Shown here in pieces: positions 35,633 through 44,263 of a stretch of DNA of 64,000 nt (positions within the stretch are counted from its first letter, which is position 1; each line of letters opens with the position of its first letter). Source of the stretch: Brevibacillus reuszeri (GTDB lineage: Bacteria; Bacillota; Bacilli; Brevibacillales; Brevibacillaceae); assembly GCF_002897295.1 (NCBI RefSeq), contig NZ_BEXF01000025.1, positions 27,333-91,332 on the forward strand, given 5' to 3'. The position numbers and the translations under genes were made by a program. Below the pieces are notes generated by a model, which ran no database searches, was not told where the DNA came from, and saw only the letters and a list, made by a program, of their open reading frames with translations.

Positions 35633-35956
35633 TTGTTTAGTGCTTCGGATCTTAAAAAATGGGTATTGGAGTATGATGCAGAAAAAAAAGCTTTTGATGG
35701 TTTCTGGCTGAATCTTGAAAACTACAAAATTGAGTATCCTCTTGAATATGAAGAGTACTTCGCAAATTTTGATAAGTCCCAACTTGACTTAAAGGTTGAA
35801 TCTATCTCAATTAGTTACCTGAATTATCCTGAATTGGATTATAATCATGTAAAATTATATATTCCAATCAGGTATCAAAATAAAAATATAGGGTACTATG
35901 AAATTTTACTGAATTTTGATGGTATAGTGGACGATGATTTTTTTGTTATGTATTAA
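35633..35956 (+). CDS. probable immunity protein of the RHS toxin
   Basis: Protein of 107 residues, acidic and aromatic-rich, with no family I recognise. It starts 16 bp after the toxin stop (TTG at 35633 behind AAAGGGGGAAG) and shares its AT-rich composition. Position directly after an RHS toxin is the standard place of the cognate immunity gene, so that role is inferred from context only. Confidence 0.7.
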   Translation: MFSASDLKKWVLEYDAEKKAFDGFWLNLENYKIEYPLEYEEYFANFDKSQLDLKVESISISYLNYPELDYNHVKLYIPIRYQNKNIGYYEILLNFDGIVDDDFFVMY

Positions 35957-36378
35957 AATATTCACCATAATGTGTAGTAAGCAGCTATATTTATTTTTAT
36001 CTTCTTTACAGCGGAAGAGGATAACAATGTATTTGATTGATTTACTTCCTAAAGGAATAACCTTGATGAGTGGCGAAAGATAACTGGCAAGATATTTGTG
36101 ATCTATCAATCTGAGAAAAGTAATAAATAATCTAATGAAATTTTTACCCCAAATGAGTACTCAACTACTTGTTTGGGGTTTCTTTTGTATAGAAGGAAAA
36201 CGGTGATTATCGTACTAAGGAATATTTACGATTTGGAAGAAGAAAACGACGATGTATGTTTGTGGCAATTAAAAAATGTAGTTGGCTGTCAGAAAATAAA
36301 ATACCAACTTCGTAAAAGCTGGTCAAACTTACTGTGAGTCGTTTAATTATAAGTGATATTTATCTTTGAATATATGAC
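35957..36378. other. intergenic region with decayed sequence
   Basis: AT-rich stretch of 422 bp with no convincing gene. It holds the terminator at 36147-36186 and an in-frame-broken lead-in to the recombinase fragment (a Cys-Gly zinc-ribbon-like codon run near 36370 in another frame). Confidence 0.6.
36147..36186 (+). terminator. intrinsic terminator, CCCCAA family, copy 1
   Basis: ACCCCAA...ACT / AGT...TTGGGGT with loop ACTCA and tail TTCTTTT. Related stems recur at 37571, 40999, 44143 and 46531. Confidence 0.75.
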
Positions 36379-36936
36379 TTGTGGAAAACGAAATCTAAAC
36401 GTGGAGAGTATTGGAGTGTGTTATGCGTTCACACATATAAGAACGGTAGCCAATGTGAGAAGAAGGGTAAAGTATTGGACGATGACTTTTACAATGCCTT
36501 GTTTGAACGAATCATACATGTAGATCCGAATATCTTGCGTGAAATAGAACTTCACGGAAATCGATTTAACAACACAAAGGCAATAATTCAGGTAAAAGAG
36601 CAGGAACTAATGAAACACAAAAGGGCAATGGAAAAGCTGCATGAGTCGTATGAAGAGGACATAATCATTAAGCAGGTTTATGTGGAGAGGAAAGAGGTTC
36701 GGTCTAAGATGATTCAAAAGTTGGAAGAGGAACTTCGTGATTTGCGAAAAGTAGTAACAGATGAAAGTGAGTTTCCAACCGTGGATGATATACATCAGCG
36801 GATTGGAAAATTTAAAGGGAAGTGGAGTTCAGTGGCAACACCTGAAGATCAGAATAAAGCTTTGAAGACATTGGTTGATAGGATTATTTATAATCGAGAG
36901 GATAATCGAATTGAGTTGACGGTTTGTTATAAATAG
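36379..36936 (+). pseudogene. C-terminal fragment of a large serine recombinase
   Basis: Open frame of 185 codons resembling the end of a large serine recombinase: zinc-ribbon remnant (LCVHTYKNGSQCEKKGKVL), the motif DDDFYNALFERI, a long coiled coil (about 60-125) and the C-terminal KALKTLVDRIIYNREDNRIEL. The catalytic Ser domain and DNA-binding core are absent and no ribosome binding site precedes the TTG, so it is a remnant. Its presence marks past integration of a mobile element in this toxin cassette region. Confidence 0.75.
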
Positions 36937-37034
36937 AATTACGAAAGATAGAAACTACTGAGATGTTAAAAATAATAGGATCGTATAGTAAATGGGTAAA
37001 CAAGAAGGAATAATAGAGTGGAGGATTAATTATC

Positions 37035-37532
37035 ATGGATACTTTTGAAGATTTACTCAAAAAATTAAATCAAGCTAAAGAAATAATGGAAATGGATAAT
37101 AATGAAATTGAAGAACAAATTCCCTTTTTGATAGATTTGTTAGATACCTATCAAAATGCACATTTAGAAGAAGCTGCTGAAACTATTTCAAATTATTTAT
37201 TATCATTGCAAAACTTAATAATCCCACATTTAGATTTATTAGACAAAGACTCGAATTTTATTAATTACTTTTGTTTTTACTTTTTACCTAAATGCTCAGA
37301 TAAACTAATAGCAAGTATGAAGGATGAATTGTTAACAGTTATCAGGAGAAATGATTTTACGGAAGAAACAGATTTAATGATGGCAGAATCTCTTTTAAAA
37401 AGATATCTTATTGTTGATGAAATAAAAGGTATTTTAAATGAGAAAATGACTTATGTTCAAGAAATAATGAAAGATGGGAAAAGAAATAGATTATTATTAG
37501 GAGATTATTTTGAGCATTTAAAACGTATTTGA
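37035..37532 (+). CDS. putative orphan immunity protein
   Basis: All-helical, acidic protein of 165 residues (MDTFEDLLKKLNQAKEIMEM...), AT-rich coding, with GGAGG 10 bp before its ATG. I do not recognise a family with confidence; the style fits helical immunity proteins. It is preceded by a short open remnant ending IIGSYSKWVNKKE and a stop at about 37010, possibly another toxin tail. Cytosolic, no membrane segment. Confidence 0.55.
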   Translation: MDTFEDLLKKLNQAKEIMEMDNNEIEEQIPFLIDLLDTYQNAHLEEAAETISNYLLSLQNLIIPHLDLLDKDSNFINYFCFYFLPKCSDKLIASMKDELLTVIRRNDFTEETDLMMAESLLKRYLIVDEIKGILNEKMTYVQEIMKDGKRNRLLLGDYFEHLKRI

Positions 37533-37570
37533 TATGAAACAGTCAGACCCTGGAGATTATTAAATTTAAG

Positions 37571-37646
37571 CCCCAAACAAGTGAGTAACCTGAGTCTGTG
37601 ATCCGCCAAAGGTCACAATTCTGTTTATGCTTGTCTGGGGTTTTTG
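37571..37646 (+). terminator. intrinsic terminator, CCCCAA family, copy 2
   Basis: CCCCAAACAAG / CTTGTCTGGGG followed by TTTTT, with an inner hairpin TGTGA / TCACA in a long loop. Confidence 0.65.
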
Positions 37647-38066
37647 TTACCATCTACGGAATCACAGGAATAAGTATCGAAAAAAGAGTGAATTCTCCGT
37701 TTGAAATTTTTTTAAGATACACTAAACAACATTGATTTAAGACTTGGACCTCTTTCCACGTTTTCTTATGAACAGAAAAGTGACTCTAGGAGGGAGAATG
37801 TAGTAAATGTTGATGAATTGAGAAGAAGTTCATCAACAAGTTAACGAGCTGAGTTGATCAAGTAATGTGCTATTAAAATGCACATAGCACCCGTTATGAT
37901 CATTCGATCCTATCAATACCCTTAGATTCTTCAGCTACCATCCTACTGTGTTCTATGGATAAATTCTTTGTTTTCTCAGTTTTTCCCGTAATTAATGAAA
38001 TTGAAATAAATGTAAACAGACCTCATACTAAAAAGCCAATTAGGGAGGAGAACAGGGTTTATTTAA
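37647..38066. other. AT-rich intergenic region without a gene
   Basis: About 420 bp with stops in all frames at short intervals. Probably decayed cassette DNA; no RNA or repeat seen. Confidence 0.55.
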
Positions 38067-38210
38067 CAACTATTCGAGAAATATGAAACGATGGTTTTTA
38101 AGCGTCCTGACGGGAAACTAGGATATGTTATAGATCATGACTATACTAAGCCTAGAGCTCATAGTATGCAGATGGAGATAAATAATTTGGAGGTTAAGGA
38201 GGCTAAATGA
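38067..38210 (+). pseudogene. orphan 3' end of a polymorphic toxin
   Basis: Open stretch of 47 codons without a start, ending with a TGA that overlaps the ATG of the next gene (ATGA). It encodes FEKYETMVFKRPDGKLGYV, IDHDYTKPRAH and a charged tail, which reads like the end of a secreted nuclease-type toxin. The overlap with an immunity-like gene is the usual toxin-immunity junction, so this is likely the tail of a displaced toxin. Confidence 0.55.
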
Positions 38211-38968
38211 TACAAAAATATTCTTTAATAGATGCTGAAAGTGATATGGTCATTGGAATTGGCTCTGATCTTACAGGGTTAATGGGGAATAGCACTGTGG
38301 AAATAGCTGAAGAAATCTTTCATAAAATTACTCTACTAGATTTTCAATATAGAGATGACTTTAGGCAGTATTGTCAGACAACAAAAGCATATATAAATAA
38401 TATATATGTAACCATACTAAATTATGAGGGGTGTTCAATTGGTTCATACTATTTTTATTTAAGAGAGCCGATCTTTTTTCATAAGACTGGGTTTGGAGAA
38501 GGATTAATTGAGCTTGAATTGATAGGAACATTATTACAAGTGGCATCAAAAGAAAGTTTGGAGATCTGGGAGATGCGAAGATCACCACTAACTGAGCGAA
38601 ACTTATGGACACCATTATCAACAACACAAAGGAGTGGGTGGTTAGAGGTTGCACGACTATATAACAACAAAAATACAAGTTCAAGTACCCAAGACCAGCA
38701 AAATGGAGAATATGATATAGATGCAGGAAGCATAACAGATTCTTCTTCATTCTTTTGCGCCCTAGGAGAGGCTATTAATGGTCCTGGTGGTTATTATGGG
38801 TTTGATTTAAAGAGCCTTGAGGATTGTCTTTGCGGAGGTTTTGGTGCAACACCACCGTATGTTCTTCATTTGCATAACGAAAATAGTATGTTGAATGAGA
38901 GGAACGCTTTTTTCCAACAATTGATGGAAGTATTCCTTAGTAGGAATGTAAAATTGGTTTATCATTAA
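38207..38968 (+). CDS. immunity protein with barstar-like C-terminal domain
   Basis: Protein of 253 residues. The last ~85 residues (SITDSSSFFCALGEAING, YYGFDLKSLEDCLCGGFG, FFQQLMEVFLSRNVKLVYH) follow the barstar plan: beta strand, helix with a YYG..L..L.DCL motif, helix, strand. Barstar-type proteins plug the active site of ribonuclease toxins. The N-terminal ~160 residues (YSLIDAESDMVIGIGSDLTG) are a separate domain I do not recognise. Strong AAGGAGG site; the start overlaps the stop of a toxin remnant. Orphan immunity of a lost RNase toxin is the simplest reading. Confidence 0.68.
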   Translation: MIQKYSLIDAESDMVIGIGSDLTGLMGNSTVEIAEEIFHKITLLDFQYRDDFRQYCQTTKAYINNIYVTILNYEGCSIGSYYFYLREPIFFHKTGFGEGLIELELIGTLLQVASKESLEIWEMRRSPLTERNLWTPLSTTQRSGWLEVARLYNNKNTSSSTQDQQNGEYDIDAGSITDSSSFFCALGEAINGPGGYYGFDLKSLEDCLCGGFGATPPYVLHLHNENSMLNERNAFFQQLMEVFLSRNVKLVYH

Positions 38969-39078
38969 ATTTCCGTAGGACTTATATGGGGATTTAAGGG
39001 AATTTAAATGAAGATCTAAAGTTTGCCTTTATGGATAAATTAAATCTCATCAAGTTTTTTGTACAATTTGTTAAGTAA

Positions 39079-39294
39079 TGCAACAAAAGAAAGGATAATA
39101 GTAAAAATCATTTCACTGCGGTTGGTATTAATCATGGGGATGCTCCTGATCTAGGATTGGCAGCTCCTGCCCCTGGTGCTTTAGCGGGAACGTTGAAAAA
39201 TACGTCTCAGGGGATGGGGAAAACAGGAGCATATGATGTTATTAAATCTATGCCTGGAGAAATTAATTTTCGTGGTTTAAGTTTTGGGGGTTAA
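39079..39294 (+). pseudogene. orphan 3' end of a second toxin
   Basis: Open stretch of 71 codons with no start, encoding FTAVGINHGDAPDLGLAAPA, PGALAGTLKNTSQGMGKTG and SMPGEINFRGLSFGG. Its stop lies 4 bp before the next small gene. Gly/Ala-rich style and position fit the end of a secreted toxin whose body has been replaced. Confidence 0.5.
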
Positions 39295-39298
39295 CAAA

Positions 39299-39844
39299 GT
39301 GAAAGTTTTTTTCGATTTGGGCAAATATAGAAAGGCTGTATTATGGAAAAATGAATTACCTTTGCTTCCGAGGGATATAGATCATGAGACAAAATTTTCA
39401 TTGCAGTTAAATGAACCTGTAGTTTCAGAAAACAAAAAACTAGCACTGGAGTTGAAGTTACCAAGGAATAGTTCATATTATGCATTGCTGGGCGTTGAAT
39501 TTGTACCAAATCAAACCTCAGAATTGTTAGTAAACATAAAATTAAATGATAGTAATGGACCTTCATACAATTCGGAGATTGAACTACACGAAGAGATTTT
39601 TTCGGGTATCCCCTCCGATTATGCCAATTCAATTATTAATTCTGCAAAAGAAAAGATCCTCGAATCAAATTGGCAGTATGCGGGTAACTTAACATTTGTT
39701 ATTGGGGCTCATAGTTTGATCGGTTCTAGTGATTCGATTTTTTCGAAAGTGACTAAGACTTTGATTGCATTATTGTCAATGGATTTATCACTGACCTCGT
39801 CCCTAAGTGATAATTCAGTAATTTGTTCAGAGCTTGATAAGTGA
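39299..39844 (+). CDS. putative orphan immunity protein
   Basis: Protein of 181 residues of mixed alpha/beta character (MKVFFDLGKYRKAVLWKNEL...), family not recognised. GTG start at 39299 behind TTGGGGG; an upstream in-frame ATG falls inside the toxin remnant. AT-rich like its neighbours. Role inferred only from its place right after a toxin tail. Confidence 0.55.
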   Translation: MKVFFDLGKYRKAVLWKNELPLLPRDIDHETKFSLQLNEPVVSENKKLALELKLPRNSSYYALLGVEFVPNQTSELLVNIKLNDSNGPSYNSEIELHEEIFSGIPSDYANSIINSAKEKILESNWQYAGNLTFVIGAHSLIGSSDSIFSKVTKTLIALLSMDLSLTSSLSDNSVICSELDK

Positions 39845-39872
39845 AATAGCCGCGATAAAGTATTGCAATGCA

Positions 39873-39912
39873 AACCTTGATTGGCGAAAATGCCTTTCAA
39901 GGTTTCTTTTTC
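39873..39912 (+). terminator. intrinsic terminator
   Basis: AACCTTGA / TTCAAGGTT hairpin followed by TCTTTTTC. Confidence 0.75.
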
Positions 39913-40028
39913 GACCCAAGATTATACCCACTCACCTCGCACCATGTACCTTAATTTTGGCGGGCGGGAGATAATTGTCCAGGAATAGTCCTTTAAAGAT
40001 ACTTTGACTACAGAAAGGGTGAGCAAAA

Positions 40029-40505
40029 ATTAAAAAAGTACTCGATGTCACTGGTAAACTATTTGATCTAGTAGATTTTACGGAAGCGACATTATTCTTC
40101 TACGGTCATAGAGAACTACCAGCGTCAATAGCGATCGAAGTATGGGGTCTTTCATTTATAGAGACACAAAACACCAATGATTATTATGTATCTGGAATTG
40201 CTACTGTCAGCTTCGAAGGTTTGACTTCCGGTCTATTAGAGGTTTCGTTATATCAACCAAACGGAAAAGACTTTATTAAGATCGACCATGAGAATTGTTT
40301 AAAGTTAACAAAAAGCTGGGGGGAGTCTCTAGAGCTTGAGGCATATCAATATCATCTTGGCGGAGTACTAGACTGGCCTAAAGGTTATTGTCAATTAGGT
40401 ATTCATGCAACTGGAACAGTGACGGTGTCATTTGATACAGATGATTGTGTTCTTACACGTGACTATGTATTAAATCCAGAAAAATATACGTATATGGATG
40501 AATAG
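40029..40505 (+). CDS. putative immunity protein with an ATT start
   Basis: Protein of 158 residues. The reading frame is open from 40023 and continuous through the shorter ATG-less part usually called from a TTG at 40221; no ATG, GTG or TTG occurs at the expected 5' end. A good binding site, GAAAGGGTGAG (40012-40022), stands seven bases before ATT at 40029, which would then begin with KKVLDVTGKLFDLVDF. ATT is a rare but known bacterial start. Beta-rich sequence, family unknown. If ATT does not work, the gene is silenced or starts at the internal TTG. Confidence 0.5.
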   Translation: MKKVLDVTGKLFDLVDFTEATLFFYGHRELPASIAIEVWGLSFIETQNTNDYYVSGIATVSFEGLTSGLLEVSLYQPNGKDFIKIDHENCLKLTKSWGESLELEAYQYHLGGVLDWPKGYCQLGIHATGTVTVSFDTDDCVLTRDYVLNPEKYTYMDE

Positions 40506-40573
40506 AGTCTTACACTAAGACTCCAAACGGAACTACTTTGATCACGCTTAACAAAGCCGCATTGGAGGAATAA
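40502..40573 (+). pseudogene. short 3' toxin remnant
   Basis: Open tail of 23 codons (ESYTKTPNGTTLITLNKAAL) overlapping the end of the previous gene in another frame and stopping 2 bp before the next ATG. Same arrangement as the two longer toxin tails. Confidence 0.4.
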
Positions 40574-40575
40574 AC

Positions 40576-40986
40576 ATGAAAGTAGTAAACCCACATTTTT
40601 TGGATGAATTTTTAGTTCCAATCACAGGGCTGGCTGATGACAACGAGGCCATTGAACACTACAAAAATGTAGAATTACGGACAGAGGCACAATATAAAGC
40701 AGTCATTAGAGAAACACTTGTCGAACATTTTCATAGCCTTGAGGAAGTGGTAAAGAAAAAAGCAAAATTAGCACTTAGCTACTATTTAACGAAACCTGCT
40801 GTTGATTTTGTAGGTGTATTTGAATCGCTACTTCCACCATTTGACCTCCCGCCTAATGCAAGAGATTTCTTTGTATGGCTTTGGGAAGAATTGTTTATTG
40901 GTGAAAGTTATGAGCTACCAGATGTAGATTCTTACAAAGTTGTTGCTGATATGTATGAGCCACTTCGTTCAACTAGAAAACAGTAA
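40576..40986 (+). CDS. putative orphan immunity protein
   Basis: Helical, acidic protein of 136 residues (MKVVNPHFLDEFLVPITGLA...) ending in a Trp/Phe-rich stretch FFVWLWEELFIGESYELPD. Clear binding site TTGGAGGAA eight bases before ATG. Not recognised as a named family. It follows a short toxin tail and is closed by a terminator, so it is probably the last immunity cassette of the array. Confidence 0.58.
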   Translation: MKVVNPHFLDEFLVPITGLADDNEAIEHYKNVELRTEAQYKAVIRETLVEHFHSLEEVVKKKAKLALSYYLTKPAVDFVGVFESLLPPFDLPPNARDFFVWLWEELFIGESYELPDVDSYKVVADMYEPLRSTRKQ

Positions 40987-40998
40987 AAATGAAGAAAT

Positions 40999-41039
40999 GC
41001 CCCGGATGAGTACTCAAAACTCATCTGGGGTTCTTTTTG
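40999..41039 (+). terminator. intrinsic terminator, CCCCAA family, copy 3
   Basis: CCCCGGATGAG / CTCATCTGGGG followed by TTCTTTTT. Confidence 0.85.
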
Positions 41040-41400
41040 CTCCATATATAATTATATAACAAAAGCCTACTAACTCGAGTTTCTCAGCCTAGCCAATTCC
41101 AAACATGCAAAACCGTAACCTTTCACGAAGGTTTGACGTCATACTGTCAGGCATTCCTGAAGTTAATCTTTTCATTGCATGGGATTCTTCAAAAACCTAC
41201 TTATACTTTTCATGTCTAATCTTGGATTTTCTGGAAGGAAAAATAAAAATAGTGTCGAATCTTCTCTACCTATTGTTTTTCTAGCCTATCTACCAATAAA
41301 ATGCTAAGAGACTCATGGAAGCTTCTCAGTCTACTTTCATGAGTTTTTCCATGTTCGTTAGCGCAAATAGTTGAATTGCCGACACCAGGAGGAAATTACT
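41040..41400. other. intergenic region upstream of the acyltransferase
   Basis: No gene seen. It contains a hairpin ACTCATG / CATGAGT followed by TTTTT (41311-41349), either an old terminator or a leader attenuator for the next gene. Confidence 0.55.
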
Positions 41401-42807
41401 TTGGTCTTCAGTTCCATCAGTTTTTTGTTTTTCTTTTTGCCGCTTGTCTTTGCCTTCTATTTTGCTGTTCCGTTTCGATATAAAAATGCTGTTCTCCTGA
41501 TCTTCAGCTTGATCTTCTACGCCTGGGGGGAGCCGAGGTACATCGTTCTCATGATCGTATCCATCATCATGAACTATGGCTTCGGGATATGGATCGATCG
41601 GGCGGATGGACATCTGAAAAAGAAAAAGACAGCCTTAACGCTCGCGATCATTGCCAATATCGGGCTTCTGGGCTTTTTCAAGTATGCGAATTTCTTTGTA
41701 GATGTAGTGAATCAGACGCTGCAAACAAATATTCATGTGACACCTGTGCCGCTGCCGCTCGGTATTTCTTTTTATACGTTCCACGCACTCAGCTATCTAA
41801 TTGATGTTTACCGGAAAGTAGAAAAAGCACAACGAAATCTGTTCAATTTGTCGCTCTATATCACGTTTTTCCCGCAGCTTGTAGCAGGTCCGATTATTCG
41901 CTACAACTCGATCGCCGAGCAGCTCAGCAAACGTGTATTTTCATCCATCCAATTCGCAGAGGGGATCAAGCGATTTATATTGGGTCTAGCGAAAAAAGTG
42001 CTTTTGGCCAACCCTCTAGGCTACGTAGCAGACACTGTGTTCGCTACGTCGACGGTGGACCTTTCAACCGGCGCGGCTTGGATTGGAATTATTGCCTATA
42101 CGTTGCAGATTTATTATGATTTTTCGGGCTACAGTGATATGGCGATTGGGCTTGCCAAAATGTTTGGCTTCGAGTTCGCGGAGAATTTCAACTATCCGTA
42201 TATTTCCAAAAGTGTCTCCGAGTTTTGGCGGCGCTGGCACATCTCGCTTGGCAGTTGGTTCCGGGACTATGTTTATTTCCCGCTCGGCGGTAGCAAAGTG
42301 GCACCGTGGAAAATTTATCGGAACTTAATGATCGTGTGGGCGCTGACAGGGTTTTGGCACGGAGCCAGCTGGACGTTTATTGCCTGGGGAGTCTACTACG
42401 GTGTCCTGATAGCTTTGGAAAAAGCCGGTCTGGAAAAGCTGTTGTATAGAATTTATCCCTTAAACCACGTTGTCGTGCTGCTTTTGGTCATGATCGGGTG
42501 GGTGTTCTTCCGTGCCGACAACTTTGGGTATGCAGCGGATTACATCGGGGCCATGTTCCATACACGCGGAAACGAGCTTTTCGATTCCCAGGCGCTTGCG
42601 CTGTTATCGATGAACTGGATTCAGTTTGCCATCGCGATACTCATTGCCGCACCTGTATTTCCCAAGCTGCAAAAATGGCAATGGGGAAAGCCGTTCGCAG
42701 GCGCACAAACTGCGTTTGCCCTGTTGTTCCACTGCTTCCTTTTTGCAGAAGTCATCTTGTATTTGATTAATTCAACGTATAACCCATTCTTGTATTTCCG
42801 ATTCTAG
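41401..42807 (+). CDS. AlgI-type membrane-bound O-acyltransferase
   Basis: Polytopic MBOAT enzyme of 468 residues with about eleven membrane helices. It passes acetyl groups across the membrane for O-acetylation of an exported polysaccharide. The family core is clear: FPQLVAGPIIRYNSI, FWRRWHISLGSWFRDYVYFP and the catalytic His in ALTGFWHGASWTFI. TTG start at 41401 with AGGAGG at 41387-41392. The next gene is the usual DHHW/AlgX-like partner. No polysaccharide synthase is nearby, so the acceptor polymer is unknown (cell-wall or secondary polymers possible). Confidence 0.9.
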   Translation: MVFSSISFLFFFLPLVFAFYFAVPFRYKNAVLLIFSLIFYAWGEPRYIVLMIVSIIMNYGFGIWIDRADGHLKKKKTALTLAIIANIGLLGFFKYANFFVDVVNQTLQTNIHVTPVPLPLGISFYTFHALSYLIDVYRKVEKAQRNLFNLSLYITFFPQLVAGPIIRYNSIAEQLSKRVFSSIQFAEGIKRFILGLAKKVLLANPLGYVADTVFATSTVDLSTGAAWIGIIAYTLQIYYDFSGYSDMAIGLAKMFGFEFAENFNYPYISKSVSEFWRRWHISLGSWFRDYVYFPLGGSKVAPWKIYRNLMIVWALTGFWHGASWTFIAWGVYYGVLIALEKAGLEKLLYRIYPLNHVVVLLLVMIGWVFFRADNFGYAADYIGAMFHTRGNELFDSQALALLSMNWIQFAIAILIAAPVFPKLQKWQWGKPFAGAQTAFALLFHCFLFAEVILYLINSTYNPFLYFRF

Positions 42808-42828
42808 TTCAGCCAGAGGAGTAGCGTA

Positions 42829-44115
42829 ATGAGTAAATCGGCTTCAATTGCTTATATGGTCGCTTTTTTAACGATTATTTTTGGGTTCGCCATTGCCAGT
42901 GGCTTTTCACCGCATAAAGAAGTTTCGGCGATTGAAAACAGAAAGCTGAGCGGGCTGCCTGATGTCAGCTTGGAGGCTGTTACCACACCTCGGTTTTTCG
43001 AAGACATGAATCAGTATTTTAATGACCAGGTCGTGCTGCGAAATGAGATGGTGAGTGCTTATCAGAAGCAGCAAAATTCCAAGCTGTTTAACGCCATGCT
43101 GTTCGAGAACATGCTTCGCGACTCTACGCAGCACAAGCCAGAGGATGGCACGGTCGTAACAGATTCACGCGTCGTGTCCAATCTGGTGCTGATCAATAGC
43201 AAGTGGATTTTGCCAGTTCCCGACAAGGTCGTTCATACAAGCGAAATAGACGCAGCAACGGCAAAATTAAAAGACGCAGTAGCATTTGCCGAAGCACAAA
43301 AAACAGAAGCGTTTTTCGTCTTTAATCCGTCCCGAACGATATCGCTAATGCATTTGTATCCACCTTATTTGCAAACGGATGCGTATGTCAGATCGAGAGA
43401 CTATTTCTTGTCCAAGCTGGGTAAACAAGTAAACGTTGTGGATATAAGGAGCAAGTGGGGCTCTTTTACGAACGCGCAGCTGGAAGAGCTGTATTTGGAA
43501 ACGGATCACCATTGGAATATCAAGGGCGCGTTTCTGGCTTATCAAGAAATGATTCGCGAGCTCTCAAAAAGGTCGACGCTTTTTAAAGGGGAACCAATGT
43601 CCCTCAGTGATATTGATGTGTCTACATTTGAAAAAGGCAGCTTCGATGGCAGCTATAACAGGCAAAGCAACTTCGCAGTCGATACGCAAACAGCTGATCG
43701 AACGATGATTTATGAACCGAAAGTGCCGTTCGCTTTTCAAAAATTCGAAGTGATCAATGGGGATGGAACCCAAACGATTCGAGACTTTAACGAATTCTAT
43801 GGCTACAAAAAAGGGCAGAATCCAGTTACGTATGGCACCTTCTTTGGCGGTGACAGACGGAAAATTACCTATGTGAACCCGAAAGCTGGAAATCAGCTAA
43901 ATGTCCTGCTGCTGAAGGATTCTTTCATGAACCCGATTACGCCGTATTTGGCGCAGAATTTCAACAAGCTTACGGTTTACGACAATCGTTATTATCCTGA
44001 ATTCAGCTTGAAAAACATCTTGTCCAGCGAGCGTTATGACATCCTGATCATTGCCCTGCATGATGATAATCTTTACAGTCAAAATTATGTTTTTGAAAAA
44101 AAGGACAGCAAGTAG
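42829..44115 (+). CDS. DHHW / AlgX-like O-acetylation partner
   Basis: Extracytoplasmic protein of 428 residues anchored by one N-terminal helix (IAYMVAFLTIIFGFAIASGF). It carries the AlgX/AlgJ SGNH-like features: FEDMNQYFNDQVVLRNEM near the start, the diagnostic LYLETDHHWNIKGA in the middle and NVLLLKDSFMNPITPYLAQ, holding the Ser, near the end. It is thought to transfer the acetyl group delivered by the MBOAT enzyme to the polymer. Same operon as the acyltransferase, 21 bp apart. Confidence 0.87.
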   Translation: MSKSASIAYMVAFLTIIFGFAIASGFSPHKEVSAIENRKLSGLPDVSLEAVTTPRFFEDMNQYFNDQVVLRNEMVSAYQKQQNSKLFNAMLFENMLRDSTQHKPEDGTVVTDSRVVSNLVLINSKWILPVPDKVVHTSEIDAATAKLKDAVAFAEAQKTEAFFVFNPSRTISLMHLYPPYLQTDAYVRSRDYFLSKLGKQVNVVDIRSKWGSFTNAQLEELYLETDHHWNIKGAFLAYQEMIRELSKRSTLFKGEPMSLSDIDVSTFEKGSFDGSYNRQSNFAVDTQTADRTMIYEPKVPFAFQKFEVINGDGTQTIRDFNEFYGYKKGQNPVTYGTFFGGDRRKITYVNPKAGNQLNVLLLKDSFMNPITPYLAQNFNKLTVYDNRYYPEFSLKNILSSERYDILIIALHDDNLYSQNYVFEKKDSK

Positions 44116-44142
44116 GAAGATAAGGCTCAGTTAGCATACGTT

Positions 44143-44180
44143 GCCCCAAACAAGTAACGCCAACTTGTTTGGGTTTTTTT
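44143..44180 (+). terminator. intrinsic terminator, CCCCAA family, copy 4
   Basis: CCCCAAACAAGT / ACTTGTTTGGG with a short loop and TTTTTTT. Confidence 0.9.
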
Positions 44181-44203
44181 GTATTATTGGCTTTACTTTT
44201 CGA

Positions 44204-44220
44204 TTCTACATGACGTAGAA
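44204..44220. promoter_or_regulatory. candidate BlaI operator
   Basis: 17-bp palindrome TTCTACATGACGTAGAA upstream of the BlaI-like gene; a further half-site CGTAGAA lies at about 44234. BlaI/MecI operators contain TACA/TGTA-type symmetric arms. Confidence 0.6.
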
Positions 44221-44263
44221 TAAAAAACAACACGTAGAAACGAAGGGGTGAATCTATCCTGAA

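Noticed and set aside
40221..40505. 94-codon gene from an internal TTG
   Set aside because: The frame and protein-like sequence continue 192 bp upstream to a good binding site, so the longer ATT-start gene is preferred.
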